This document shows, piece after piece, positions 1-8,393 of a stretch of 64,000 nt of DNA. Below the pieces are notes generated by a model. It saw nothing but the letters and a program-made list of their open reading frames with translations, did no database searches and had not been told where the DNA came from. Both the position numbers and the translations under genes were made by a program. Numbering within the stretch: the stretch's first letter is position 1; each line of letters begins with the position of its first letter. This stretch comes from Methanobacterium sp. (GTDB lineage: Archaea > Methanobacteriota > Methanobacteria > Methanobacteriales > Methanobacteriaceae): contig NZ_JBCFBO010000001.1 in the NCBI RefSeq assembly GCF_038562635.1, positions 186,001-250,000 on the forward strand, read 5' to 3'.

Positions 1-520
1 TATTGTGGGTTATAAATTTGAAGATTTCATCTAAATCTCCATGAGGACCTTCAGAGGAATATACTTCTTTAGGTGCGCCTGTTGTAAATGATAACATTGC
101 TTTTTTACCTTTAAGTAAACCAGTGTCATACATCTTTCCTTCAGCTATATTGTGGACAACTCCTGGCAGGAATACCCTATCGAACCATCCTTTTAAGATT
201 GCAGGGGGTGAACTCCACCATACTGGAAACTGGAAAATTATCATATCTGCCCATTTTATTTTCTCTACTTCGTCTTTAATATCCTGAGATAGCGATCCAG
301 TTCCGACTGCATTTACCTGTTCCATCATGGGATTAAATTGCTCAGTATTTTGCCTTTGCGAAAAATCATTTTCATCAAGGACTGCTTTAAATCGCATCCC
401 ATATAAATCAGATATTTTAACTTCATGACCATTATCCCTTAATGTTTTAGCTGCAAGGTCTTTCATAACTCCATTTAAAGAATTTGGCTCTGGATGTGCA
501 AAAATAATAAATACATTCAT
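1..520 (-). CDS. NAD(P)H dehydrogenase (quinone)-type flavodoxin-fold reductase, 3' end cut by window edge
   Basis: Reading the minus strand from an ATG at 518-520 gives an open frame that runs off the left edge (about 173 codons visible). It begins MNVFIIFAHPEPNSLNG and later has WADMIIFQFPVWWSSPP and LKGWFDRVF, which are the flavin-binding loops of the Flavodoxin_2 family (MdaB/YwrO-like reductases). These FMN or FAD enzymes reduce quinones or similar acceptors by two electrons in the cytosol. A GGAGGTC ribosome site lies just upstream of the ATG. The C-terminal part is outside the window, so length and completeness cannot be judged. The family call is firm; the substrate is unknown. Confidence 0.88.
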   Translation of the reverse strand, partial: MNVFIIFAHPEPNSLNGVMKDLAAKTLRDNGHEVKISDLYGMRFKAVLDENDFSQRQNTEQFNPMMEQVNAVGTGSLSQDIKDEVEKIKWADMIIFQFPVWWSSPPAILKGWFDRVFLPGVVHNIAEGKMYDTGLLKGKKAMLSFTTGAPKEVYSSEGPHGDLDEIFKFITHN

Positions 521-724
521 ACTAATGACCTCCTTTTTTAATATTTTATGTACCTAAAAATTTAAATTCTTTTTGATGCACTATTAATAATAGCTGCATT
601 TTAAAAAGAAAATAAGAAATTAAATGGATATTATAAAAATCAAAACTCTGTTTAACTAGTTTAACTTAAATTAAGAATATTGTCTGATTGTCGTATTTAA
701 TGAATAATTCTCTGGTGATTATAA

Positions 725-1366
725 TTGTCTGAAACTAAGTCTAATGAATGCTTTTCAATATCACTGGAATATATATCTTCTAAAATACCAGATAAAGGTA
801 TAACCATAGGAAATTTCCTTGATTTGATGGGTGATCGTGGGGGACTAATCTTATGCTTAATTTTAGCAACTCCTTTTTTAATTCCAGTATCCATCCCGGG
901 ATCCAGCATACCTTTTGGACTTGGAATTATGTTTATTGGAATAAGCAGAATTTTCAACAGGTACTTAATACCTAAATTTATTATGGAATATGTGCTGCCT
1001 AAGGATACTCTTTTGAAGATATTAAATGGAACCATGACTGCTTTAGGAAAATTAGAGAAGTATATTAAGCCTCGTTTTTTAGTATTGAGTGAAGGCCCTG
1101 CCATAAGTCGATTTAGTATTTCTCTAATGGTATTTACTTCGTTTTTACTTATGCTCCCTTTACCTGTACCATTAACAGACAGTTTACCTGGATATTCAAT
1201 CTTTTTTTTAGTTTTAGGTATCCTTGAACATGATGGCTACTTCATTTTAGCAGGCTATATACTGACTATTATCACCACTATTTATTTTAGTTTGATATTT
1301 TTATTTGGTTATGCTGGAATAACATTTGTTTTATCTCATTTTGGGATATATATGCCTCAATTTTAG
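725..1366 (+). CDS. ExoD-family (exopolysaccharide synthesis) membrane protein
   Basis: This 213-residue protein has the ExoD pattern: a short N-terminal segment ending in a GITIGNFLDLMGDRG stretch (about residues 24-38), then hydrophobic helices around 40-60, 65-80, 130-150 and 155-200. The conserved PFLIPVSIPGSSIPFG loop and a second PLPVPLTD loop fit the family. ExoD proteins are integral membrane proteins linked genetically to exopolysaccharide production in bacteria; their biochemistry is unclear. The start is a TTG at 725 behind a GGTGAT ribosome site. It is a single gene with no obvious operon partner. Confidence 0.85.
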   Translation: MSETKSNECFSISLEYISSKIPDKGITIGNFLDLMGDRGGLILCLILATPFLIPVSIPGSSIPFGLGIMFIGISRIFNRYLIPKFIMEYVLPKDTLLKILNGTMTALGKLEKYIKPRFLVLSEGPAISRFSISLMVFTSFLLMLPLPVPLTDSLPGYSIFFLVLGILEHDGYFILAGYILTIITTIYFSLIFLFGYAGITFVLSHFGIYMPQF

Positions 1367-1548
1367 TTTTGGAATATGTTCTAAAATATTTTGAATTATT
1401 TTCTATTATTAATAGATATTTTTAGTTTTTCTATTCTATTAAAGAGATTTACCGAGTATTAATGTTAATTTCCATATAATAAAATGTATATATTAAAATA
1501 TTATATTAATATTGTATTTTACAAAAAATAGAAATGAAGGGGATACAA

Positions 1549-1974
1549 ATGAATAAAAATTTGGTTTTAATGGCATTAATAATGTCTATGTTTGTTGGTC
1601 TTCAAATTGCTGAACCTGCTGCAGCAGCTAGTATGAAAGTTGTAGATCATGGATCTGTTAAATTTAAGGATTACTACGGTAACCCATGTACTTTCACGTG
1701 GAAGACATATCAAATTAAAACAAGCTATGTAAAGATGGTAGGACATGCATATTCACCAAAAACTAAAAAAGAAGCTTATATGTATGTTTATATTCAAAAA
1801 ATCAGCAAAAACCTGGTTAAAATTTCGGGAAAAGATGTTTTGAAGTATTCTGGACATACAAAAACTATTAAAATACCTACTGAATATGGTTACTCTAAAT
1901 TAACTGCTGCACAATGCTATTGGAGATACTTTAGGCCATCATTACTGTCTACCATAACTAAAACAATGTCTTAA
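1549..1974 (+). CDS. Small secreted protein, unknown function
   Basis: About 141 residues. The N-terminus is a clear signal peptide: MNKN, a hydrophobic stretch to about residue 20, then an alanine-rich AEPAAAA cleavage region. The mature part is rich in Lys, Tyr and Thr, has two cysteines (in NPCTF and AAQCY) that could form a disulfide, and no motif I recognise. I chose the ATG at 1549 over the one at 1534 because an AAGGGGAT ribosome site sits just before it. It stands alone, followed by a long gap. Similar small exported proteins are common in Methanobacterium, but no role can be assigned. Confidence 0.75.
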   Translation: MNKNLVLMALIMSMFVGLQIAEPAAAASMKVVDHGSVKFKDYYGNPCTFTWKTYQIKTSYVKMVGHAYSPKTKKEAYMYVYIQKISKNLVKISGKDVLKYSGHTKTIKIPTEYGYSKLTAAQCYWRYFRPSLLSTITKTMS

Positions 1975-2045
1975 CGAATATTTTATTATCTATTTTTATA
2001 TTTTATAAAATAATTTTAACCTATTTTTTCTAATTATATATTTTA

Positions 2046-2325
2046 ATCTAGTTGTAAAGAGAATTAAAAATAAAAGTTCTCGAACTTGGTTTAAAACTAG
2101 ATCTTTTATTTGATAGACGTAAAAAGACTTAATAAGAGTTAGAGAAAATTATCAAGAGCGTATTTAGTTATCCGATATTTTCGGATAACTGAAATGCTCT
2201 TTTTTTCAAGGAATACATACAAGGTAATGTATCATGTGCAAGGAGTGGACTGAATAGCCATTTGAAAATAATAGGTATTGGTCACTATCTGGGGAGTAGT
2301 GACCAAATGGAACTTTTTATGATAC
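2046..2325. other. Three consecutive nested hairpins, candidate structured RNA region
   Basis: Three palindromic structures follow one another. First: ATCTAGTT (2046-2053) pairs with AACTAGAT (2095-2102) and encloses AAGTTC/GAACTT (2074-2079 with 2082-2087). Second: AAGAGC (2154-2159) pairs with GCTCTT (2196-2201) around a 9 bp stem. Third: GTATCAT (2229-2235) with ATGATAC (2319-2325), enclosing CCATTTG (2258-2264) with CAAATGG (2304-2310), enclosing GGTCACTA (2280-2287) with TAGTGACC (2297-2304). Three co-nested helices in an intergenic region suggest a folded RNA, or the ends of a decayed mobile element. No known RNA family was recognised and no strand can be fixed. Confidence 0.45.
2154..2207 (+). 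terminator. Strong stem-loop followed by a T tract
   Basis: GTTATCCGA (2167-2175) and TCGGATAAC (2181-2189) form a perfect 9 bp stem with a TATTT loop, extended by AAGAGC/GCTCTT at the base and followed by seven T residues from 2200. It resembles an intrinsic terminator. Archaeal termination depends mainly on the T tract. The nearest upstream plus-strand gene ends 180 bp before, so it may instead close an unannotated transcript. Confidence 0.45.
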
Positions 2326-2868
2326 AGTTAGATAGTAGATCCTCCTGATTTATATACCTTTGCATATCGAAATGTCAGATATCAAAAATGCAAATGCTGC
2401 AAATAATGTTTATTTTTTTAAAACAGGGACAAATATGGTGAATACATTCATGGTTTTACTTTCTAAAAAATAAATTAACACTTAATACTGAGTTATATTC
2501 AGCTACATGTCAAAAATAGAATTATGGTAAATTTTAAATAGTTAAACTTTTACATTATAACTGTACATGATTGGTTTGATAGTTTAATCAATGTGATTGG
2601 AATAATGATATAAAAAATATATTATTATTCCTCCACATTTTTGTTTAAATTTTAAACAAATGATAATTACTTAAATGACATTTTGGGCATAGATATTGAT
2701 ATTAAAAACATCGAACCTGTTATGCTGGATTTATGCCTTAAATTAAAAAATAAGGAATATTTAACGTTGATTTTTTTAATTAAGCTATAAGATTGTTTCT
2801 ATATTAAATAATACAATTAAATCAAAATAAACTACTAAACACACTAATTTATTAAATCTATTCTAATG

Positions 2869-2916
2869 GTGGGAAGACGCACATAGATGAAGTCTTTTTC
2901 TTTAAAATCTTCCCAC
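2869..2916. other. Hairpin with 9 bp closing stem and 30 nt loop
   Basis: GTGGGAAGA (2869-2877) pairs perfectly with TCTTCCCAC (2908-2916). A second, mutually exclusive pairing AAGAC (2874-2878) with GTCTT (2892-2896), followed by a T run, is possible. The stem is unusually GC-rich for this region. It could be a small RNA or a terminator-like switch; neither can be decided from sequence alone. Confidence 0.35.
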
Positions 2917-3204
2917 AGGTTGAAATTAATTTATACTTAATTTATACTTTTGCTTTTTTAGAATATATGCAAAAACGTATTTATGTGGGACTTGCTTTTT
3001 AATATTTTAAAAGTGTATTAAACTTATAAACAGATTTAAAGATTTAATTTTAAAAATTAATTTTATTTAGTTTAATTATATTTGCAGTGTTAATTGTGAG
3101 TTAATTAATCTATTTAAGTTATGCACAATTTATTTTAATAATATTAAGTATAAACTTAATAACCATATGCTGGAAATTAATATGGATAAGCAGGAGTGAA
3201 TTGA

Positions 3205-3714
3205 ATGAGCAAAATAGGAGTTTTAATAGGACCAAAATTTGAAGATATAGAGTATACTAAACCTTCAAAATCTTTTAAAGAAAAGGGGCATGAATTAACT
3301 CATATCGGATTAAAAGGGGGGCAAACAGTAGGAGGAAAAGAAGAAAAAACAAAAGTCGTTGTTGATAAATCAGCAGGAGATGTATCAGTAAATGATTTTG
3401 ACGCGATCTTTATTCCAGGTGGATGTTCTCCAGATAAACTAAGAGAAGATAAGAATGTAGTGGAGTTTGTGAAAGAATTTGTTGAAAGTGATAAGCCAGT
3501 TTTTGCAATCTGTCATGCTCCTCAGCTTTTAATTACAGCCCAGGTTATTGAAGGACGAAAAGTAGCAGGGTGGAAATCTATTGTTCAGGATATTAAAAAT
3601 GCTGGAGCAGAGTATGTAAACAGGGAAGTTGTTGAAGATGGCAATATAATCTCAAGTCGTGGGCCTGATGATATTCTGGCATTTACTGAAGCAGCTCTTA
3701 AAAAATTGGAATAA
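3205..3714 (+). CDS. DJ-1/PfpI family protein (class I glutamine amidotransferase fold)
   Basis: This 169-residue protein has the full PfpI architecture: MSKIGVLIGPKFEDIE at the start with the family Glu/Asp (residues 13-14), a DAIFIPGG strand (about 66-73), and the nucleophile elbow FAICHAPQLL with Cys103 and His104. Members act as deglycases, chaperones or peptidases protecting against carbonyl and heat stress, in the cytosol. Length matches the family norm. An AGGAGTGA ribosome site precedes the ATG. It stands alone after a long gap. The family call is secure; the exact reaction is not. Confidence 0.92.
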   Translation: MSKIGVLIGPKFEDIEYTKPSKSFKEKGHELTHIGLKGGQTVGGKEEKTKVVVDKSAGDVSVNDFDAIFIPGGCSPDKLREDKNVVEFVKEFVESDKPVFAICHAPQLLITAQVIEGRKVAGWKSIVQDIKNAGAEYVNREVVEDGNIISSRGPDDILAFTEAALKKLE

Positions 3715-3955
3715 AGAGTAAGTGGTTACAGTGCTTAAAATAAGTTAAAATTATTTTATTTAATTTTTAAAATTAACTTATAATATCATACTTTAAAATT
3801 AAAAAGTAGGAATTATTTTATAACTGGAATTACTTAAATTAAATTGGATGTCTAGACATACTTGACTAGTTTTAGAATCCATCAAAATCAGCCATAGAGT
3901 TTCTAAATTTTCAAGGTCTAGATATCCTAGCCTAAAATAAATATAAATAATTAAA

Positions 3956-4867
3956 TTAATCTCCATCTGAGAAAATAGACATTCCCATTACTATCTGGCC
4001 GTTATTATCACGTATAGGTACAGAACTGCTAATTACTACGCTTTTTGTACCGTCTTCCTTTGAAATAATGATCTTTTCTTCTTCAACTTCTTCGCCGCTT
4101 GTAATAGAACGTGTTAACGGCCAGTCTTCAAGTTCATAGGGCCTCCCATCAGGGTGGGAACAATTGTAATAGCAGTATTCTGCAAGTTCTTCTATCTCTA
4201 AACAATCAATCCAGATATCCTCCAATTTTTTATTTTTAATAAGAGGTTTACCCGAAGAGGCTTCTACAATTAAAATTCCAACAGATAAATTGTTGATTAG
4301 AGTATCCAGTTTTGATCTTTCTATTTCTACAGCTTTGAGCGCATCAATCAATTTATTTTCTACATTTTCCCTTTCTTCAATTTCTTCCTGCAGTTTTCTT
4401 TCTGTTTCAAGCAGTTCTTTTTCATGCCATTCAATCAGTTCTCTTTGATCTTTATGGCTTTTCATTAATTCTTTTTCAGTTTCTTTACGTTCAATAGCGT
4501 AAGAAATTGAACGAGCCAATAGACGACCGTCAATTTGTCCTTTAATTAGATAATCCTGTGCACCTTCACGAACAGCCTTAACGGCGATATCTTCATCATC
4601 AAATCCACTCATAATTACTATGGGTAACTCGGGGGTCTGATCATAAGTTCTAATAAAAGTATCAAATCCCCAGCTGTCAGGTAAATTTAAATCAAGAAGT
4701 AAAACATCAAATGTATCATTAAAAAGACTTTCAAATCCATTTTTAAGTCTATCAACATGATTCAATTCAAACGAGATATTTTGTGTTTCTTTTAACATTT
4801 CCCTTATGATTACAGCATCTTCTCTGTTATCCTCTATTAATAAAATTTTGATAGGTTTACTATTCAT
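3956..4867 (-). CDS. Response regulator: receiver domain, coiled coil, PAS domain
   Basis: The 303-residue protein starts with a canonical receiver domain (residues 5-125): acidic pair at E12-D13, phospho-acceptor Asp59 in LLLDLNLPD, and the conserved Lys at 109 in YLIKG. A long Glu/Lys-rich coiled coil (about 130-185) leads to one PAS domain (about 186-303) with PLIKNKKLEDIW and the terminal VPIRDNNGQIVMG signature. There is no DNA-binding or kinase output, so it probably relays signals by protein contact, as many methanogen regulators do. A GGAGGCGG ribosome site supports the ATG. No partner kinase is adjacent. Confidence 0.9.
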   Translation of the reverse strand: MNSKPIKILLIEDNREDAVIIREMLKETQNISFELNHVDRLKNGFESLFNDTFDVLLLDLNLPDSWGFDTFIRTYDQTPELPIVIMSGFDDEDIAVKAVREGAQDYLIKGQIDGRLLARSISYAIERKETEKELMKSHKDQRELIEWHEKELLETERKLQEEIEERENVENKLIDALKAVEIERSKLDTLINNLSVGILIVEASSGKPLIKNKKLEDIWIDCLEIEELAEYCYYNCSHPDGRPYELEDWPLTRSITSGEEVEEEKIIISKEDGTKSVVISSSVPIRDNNGQIVMGMSIFSDGD

Positions 4868-5004
4868 ATTTCCGCCTCCATAACTGAGACAAGTGCATGA
4901 TAAATATGTTAAGTGTAATTTTGTAATAATTTATAATTTTAATATTTTTATTTAAATGGGACTGATTTATGAATTATTCTATAAATATATTAGATCTCAA
5001 GTGG

Positions 5005-5952
5005 TTAATATGTAGAATATTCAGCATGTAGTTTGGAGAATATCAATGCCAGAGTAATTATATCCTGTTTGTTGTGCTCAATTATTGGAACTAAAGGTCC
5101 AATATTTTGAGTTTTAATGTAAGTCTTATAAAATGCAGGTACTAATCCACTTGGTACGTCATCTATTCGTTCTATACCAAATAAATGGTTTTCAATTGTT
5201 GTTAACTGGCAGTTTGGTAATTCGTCACTCCATGTACGCCGTGAAAAGTGAAGTAAATCAAAGTGGGGCATGTTTAAATTCTTTTTAATGCCGAAATATT
5301 TCATTCTATTTCGAATATAAGGTATATCAAATGTTTGCCCATTAAATGTTACAAATACGCTTTCATCTTCAACATGAGATGAGAAAGCCTCTAAAACTGC
5401 ACTTTCTTCTCCTATACTCCTTGACAGGTACTGGTTTACGCATATTTCATTTCCATGAACTTCAGCAACCCCTAAAAGGATTATAGGAACGTTACTAAAA
5501 CCTAGAGTTTCTATATCTAAAAAGATGAAATCTTCATCATTAGAAAAACTGGATGAAAATAGGGACATAGGGTGTGATTTTGGGTAACATTCTGAGATCC
5601 TATCAGATATATAGCAGTTGTTACAGCTGTCAATGATCTTTAATAAGTTAGATGCTTCTCTGCCAAACCTTTCATGTTCTACAAGGTCTTCGATAGTTTT
5701 GTAGCCTTCACTTTGTAATTTTAGTTCCCTTGATGCTCCAATTCCGTTTAATAGTTTTAAATCTGATAAAATTTTTTCTCTAGCATTTTCCTGATTTAAT
5801 GTATTAAATTTAAGAGTGGATTTATTTTCTATATCATAACAGGTACCACTATCTGTAACAATTTCGTTACCATCTATCAGATCCTCAAGTGCTATTCCAT
5901 CATGATCATCTAACAGTTTTTCCTTTAATTTCTGGGCATTTTCGTATTCCAT
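5005..5952 (-). CDS. RNase H-like 3'-5' exonuclease of the YprB type with helix-hairpin-helix segment
   Basis: The 315-residue protein ends in a DnaQ/RNase H-like nuclease domain (about 140-310). The acidic residues of metal catalysis are visible: DIET (Asp146, Glu148), a FNGQTFDIPYIRNRM motif near 205, and HNKQDIITLAL near 290. Before it, LLNGIGASRELKLQSEGY (about 68-84) looks like a helix-hairpin-helix DNA-binding segment. This combination matches the YprB-type ribonuclease H-like family found in archaea and Firmicutes. It probably trims nucleic acid; the substrate is not known. The ATG has only a weak ribosome site. Confidence 0.82.
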   Translation of the reverse strand: MEYENAQKLKEKLLDDHDGIALEDLIDGNEIVTDSGTCYDIENKSTLKFNTLNQENAREKILSDLKLLNGIGASRELKLQSEGYKTIEDLVEHERFGREASNLLKIIDSCNNCYISDRISECYPKSHPMSLFSSSFSNDEDFIFLDIETLGFSNVPIILLGVAEVHGNEICVNQYLSRSIGEESAVLEAFSSHVEDESVFVTFNGQTFDIPYIRNRMKYFGIKKNLNMPHFDLLHFSRRTWSDELPNCQLTTIENHLFGIERIDDVPSGLVPAFYKTYIKTQNIGPLVPIIEHNKQDIITLALIFSKLHAEYSTY

Positions 5953-6314
5953 GTATTCATTTCCAAAAGTTTATTGTTCCTAATAATTTATGCTCTTATT
6001 GGAATTTTGGGCTTTTATACTTTTACATTTATCATATTTCAAACTTTATAAGTATATTGTTTTTTAATATTTTCAGCATAGAAAATACTATACATTTGAA
6101 AATATCAGATATTCTTGGTATGTCTAATTTATTTTAATAAAAAAATGTAGTTTTCTTAACTGATTATATTAATCTACAGATGAGTAAAATTTTTGCATTA
6201 ACCTGTAACTAAATAGAAATGATACATTCCCAGTTTGGAATGTTTTTAAAGAAAATATTGGATTTAAAAGGCATTAATTTAAAATCCTATCGCAAATTTC
6301 AGTATTCTAGCTCC
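5953..6314. other. Gap without a gene
   Basis: AT-rich spacer between divergent genes. The open frame crossing 5889-6137 lacks a ribosome site, overlaps the nuclease gene and is full of Phe, Ile and Leu as expected of chance frames. Nothing else is evident before the promoter block that begins at 6315. Confidence 0.5.
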
Positions 6315-6383
6315 GCAAAGTTTAAATATGGACTATGGGATATAGTAGTTTAGATATGAATTGTATGATAAGTATTACTTATA
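6315..6383 (+). promoter_or_regulatory. Promoter/operator block of first AbrB gene
   Basis: GCAAAGTTTAAATATG (6315-6330) holds a TATA-like box; 40 bp after its start lies a dyad TATGAATTGTA, TGATAAG, TATTACTTATA (6355-6383), near the expected transcription start. ATAAGTA T TACTTAT inside it is a perfect palindrome. A nearly identical block recurs at 6744-6812, and a shortened form at 7319-7340, each before a gene of this cluster. The position fits autorepression by the AbrB protein; that is inference. Confidence 0.55.
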
Positions 6384-6405
6384 TGAAATGAGGGAGGAAC
6401 ATATT

Positions 6406-6627
6406 ATGGGAAGTTATAAAGATAATCATTTTTTTGGCAGCGTTAAAGTTGGTGAACGTGGACAAATAGTTATTCCTAAAGAAGCCAGGGATACCTTTGA
6501 TATTAAACCGGGAGACAGTCTGGTAGTCTTTGGAAAAGATAAAAACCAAAAGCTCATAATCGTAAAAGAGGATGTAATGAGAGATTTTGCGCTTAAAATA
6601 CTTGAAGACTTAGACAGTCAAGAATGA
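6406..6627 (+). CDS. AbrB/MazE-type (SpoVT-AbrB fold) transcriptional regulator, copy 1
   Basis: A 73-residue swapped-hairpin DNA-binding protein. Residues 12-57 carry the AbrB pattern SVKVGERGQIVIPKEARD followed by FDIKPGDSLVVFG. The ATG at 6406 is chosen over the TTG at 6361 because GAGGGAGGA sits just before it and the resulting length matches the paralog at 7404. The two paralogs are nearly identical in the core and differ mostly in the last 20 residues. Such proteins act as dimers on AT-rich palindromes, which are present in the promoter. No toxin gene is adjacent, so an antitoxin role is unlikely. Confidence 0.88.
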   Translation: MGSYKDNHFFGSVKVGERGQIVIPKEARDTFDIKPGDSLVVFGKDKNQKLIIVKEDVMRDFALKILEDLDSQE

Positions 6628-6743
6628 TACTAAATTTATTTTTAAATATCTTATTTCTTTTGATTCCATTTTGACTCTTTCATGGACTAATTATATTTTT
6701 ATTTTTTTCAAATTCTTTTATTTAAAATTCACATGTCATCTCA

Positions 6744-6812
6744 GCAAAGTTTAAATATGACTTATAGGATCTATACGTTTAAGTATGAATTATATGATAA
6801 GTATAATTCATA
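6744..6812 (+). promoter_or_regulatory. Duplicated AbrB promoter/operator block with perfect dyad
   Basis: This copies the block at 6315-6383 with the same internal spacing: GCAAAGTTTAAATATG (6744-6759), then a perfect inverted repeat TATGAATTATA (6784-6794), TGATAAG spacer, TATAATTCATA (6802-6812). Here it stands before a truncated ferredoxin-domain gene rather than an AbrB gene, suggesting a duplication that brought the promoter to a new position. Confidence 0.55.
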
Positions 6813-6874
6813 TGAACTATAAATAGGGACATCCATAAATTACAAGAATAATAGAGATCCTCGAAAACTGGAAA

Positions 6875-7291
6875 ATGATCATTGCTTCTGCGGATGCAGT
6901 TGCAGTTGATAGTCTAATCTGCCATATATTAGGGGAAGACCCATTAATACCTGTAAATAAGAACGCCTGTGAACGTGGGCTTGGAGAAGCAGATATAACT
7001 AAAATTAAGGTTTTAGGAGATCGAATTGAAACAATAGACGATTTTAAATGGCCTTCAGTTAGAATATTTCCATTAGATAGAATTCCGTCGTTAAAACCAT
7101 TAATTGACCCTGAAATTTGTATTGGATGCGGTAAATGTATCAAAAGCTGCCCAATGGGTGCTTTGAGCGCAGGTACTGAAACACCTCAATTTAATTATTC
7201 GGAATGTATAACATGTATGTGCTGCGGTGAAATGTGCCCAGAAAAGGCAATTAAACTGGAAAATCATACTCCTTTGGCAGTGAATAAATAA
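6875..7291 (+). pseudogene. 5'-truncated DUF362 / 4Fe-4S ferredoxin-domain protein
   Basis: The 138-residue frame is the C-terminal part of a DUF362-type protein: ASADAVAVDSLICHILGEDP matches the end of the DUF362 domain (family members usually exceed 300 residues), followed by two intact 4Fe-4S motifs, CIGCGKCIKSCP (about 86-97) and CITCMCCGEMCP (about 112-123). Coding similarity continues a few codons upstream of the ATG, but a stop at 6836 and an AbrB-type promoter block cut it off. The ferredoxin half could still be made as a small electron carrier. The lost N-terminus argues for a remnant. Confidence 0.72.
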
Positions 7292-7318
7292 ATGGTAAAT
7301 AGAATTTTACCCATAAAA

Positions 7319-7340
7319 TTTAAATATGAATTGTATGAAA
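7319..7340 (+). promoter_or_regulatory. Third, shortened AbrB-type promoter motif
   Basis: TTTAAATATGAATTGTATGA joins the TATA-like box and the first operator half-site of the two upstream blocks directly, and continues into a short TGTAT GAA ATACA palindrome. It lies 65-85 bp before the second AbrB gene, whose GGAGG ribosome site is at about 7391. Confidence 0.4.
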
Positions 7341-7403
7341 TACATGATTGAACATATATTATATACAAAATATGATCAATATAACTGATGGAGGAATATA
7401 ATC

Positions 7404-7625
7404 ATGGGAAACTATAAGGATCACCACTTTTGGGGCAGTGTCAAAGTTGGTGAACGTGGCCAAATTGTTATTCCTAAAGAAGCTAGAGATAGATTTGATA
7501 TTAAACCTGGAGATAGTTTAGTAGTCTTTGGAAGAGACAAAAATCAGAAGCTTATACTCTTTAAAAGTGATGTAATGAGAGATTATGCACTTAAAATACT
7601 TGAAAATTTAGACAGTCAAGATTAA
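7404..7625 (+). CDS. AbrB/MazE-type transcriptional regulator, copy 2
   Basis: A 73-residue paralog of the protein at 6406, with the same SVKVGERGQIVIPKEARD core and FDIKPGDSLVVFG hairpin. Changes are conservative (Phe to Trp at residue 10, Thr to Arg near 30). A GATGGAGG ribosome site precedes the ATG. An MBL-fold hydrolase starts about 20 bp downstream on the same strand, so the two are probably cotranscribed, with this protein a plausible regulator of the hydrolase and the exporters that follow. The two AbrB copies presumably arose by local duplication together with their promoter. Confidence 0.88.
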   Translation: MGNYKDHHFWGSVKVGERGQIVIPKEARDRFDIKPGDSLVVFGRDKNQKLILFKSDVMRDYALKILENLDSQD

Positions 7626-7647
7626 TATATCCTAAGGAGTGATACAA

Positions 7648-8388
7648 GTGAAAATAGCAGATGGAATAGAAATGATAGAAATACCTATGAAAATGATGGG
7701 AAGGGAAAGCACAATTCGCCCAACATTAATATGGGATGATGATACAGTTATCCTGGTTGATGCAGGAATGGTAGGTACTTTACCAGTAATCAAAAAGGCA
7801 ATGGAAGACGCGGGTGTGCCACTCAAACGGCTTGATAAAATCATAGTTACACACCAGGATATAGACCATATCGGCGGTATTAAAAATATTCTTGAGGAAT
7901 TACCTGAAGTCAAAGTGCTTGCACATGAAGAGGATAAACCATATATTAAAGGTGAAAAGAAGCTTGTAAGAGTGAACACAAAGTTTATGGAACGTATAAG
8001 TGATTTATCAGAAGAAGAACAGAAAAAAGTTTTGTATATATTTGAAAATTCCAATGCACCAGTCGATATAACTTTGGCTGACGGAGAAGAGCTCGCAGAC
8101 TGCGGAGGAATTGTAGTTATTCATACTCCCGGCCATACACCGGGACACATATGTCTATATCACAAACCTAGTAAAACTCTCATAGCAGGAGATGCGATGA
8201 ATATCTCTGAGGGACAACTTGTGGGAACAAATAACTTGATTTTAACAGAGGAAGATGTGAAAACAGCCACAGCTTCGCTTAAAAAGTTTGAAAAATATAA
8301 TGTTGAGAATGTAATAACTTACCATGGAGGTCTGTTTAACGATGACCCCAACCAGAGAATTAAAGAGTTTAATAATGATGAGGCGTAA
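7648..8388 (+). CDS. MBL-fold metallohydrolase
   Basis: A 246-residue metallo-beta-lactamase-fold protein. The metal site is visible: THQDIDHIGG (about 68-77), GHTPGHICLY (about 168-177), GDAMN near 188, and a terminal YHGG. The first motif has Asp where the classical HxHxDH has its second His, a variant common in one hydrolase subfamily. I take the GTG at 7648 as start because the GTG at 7639 overlaps the AAGGAG ribosome site. It sits between AbrB copy 2 and two TauE/SafE exporters, suggesting a small operon. The substrate is unknown; glyoxalase II-like thioester hydrolysis is only a guess. Confidence 0.87.
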   Translation: MKIADGIEMIEIPMKMMGRESTIRPTLIWDDDTVILVDAGMVGTLPVIKKAMEDAGVPLKRLDKIIVTHQDIDHIGGIKNILEELPEVKVLAHEEDKPYIKGEKKLVRVNTKFMERISDLSEEEQKKVLYIFENSNAPVDITLADGEELADCGGIVVIHTPGHTPGHICLYHKPSKTLIAGDAMNISEGQLVGTNNLILTEEDVKTATASLKKFEKYNVENVITYHGGLFNDDPNQRIKEFNNDEA

Positions 8389-8393
8389 TTTGA

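Larger units (their letters stand above)
1975..3204. other. 1.2 kb gap with nested inverted repeats and weak coding remnants
   Basis: No convincing gene lies here. The left half carries three consecutive nested inverted-repeat structures (2046-2325) and the right half one more (2869-2916), listed separately. Two short open stretches look faintly protein-like: 2372-2473 (33 codons from an ATG, with a TATA-like TTTATATACC just before it) and about 2650-2787 on the plus strand (no start codon). Either could be the remains of a decayed gene. The rest is plain AT-rich sequence. Confidence 0.5.

Noticed and set aside
697..1104. 135-codon minus-strand frame opposite ExoD gene
   Set aside because: Entirely inside a well-supported gene on the other strand and without a start signal.
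5889..6137. 82-codon plus-strand frame upstream of the AbrB genes
   Set aside because: Overlaps the nuclease gene, aromatic-rich with no start signal.
6406..7625. AbrB pair as antitoxins of a toxin-antitoxin system
   Set aside because: No toxin-sized gene with a PIN or MazF-like motif is adjacent to either copy.
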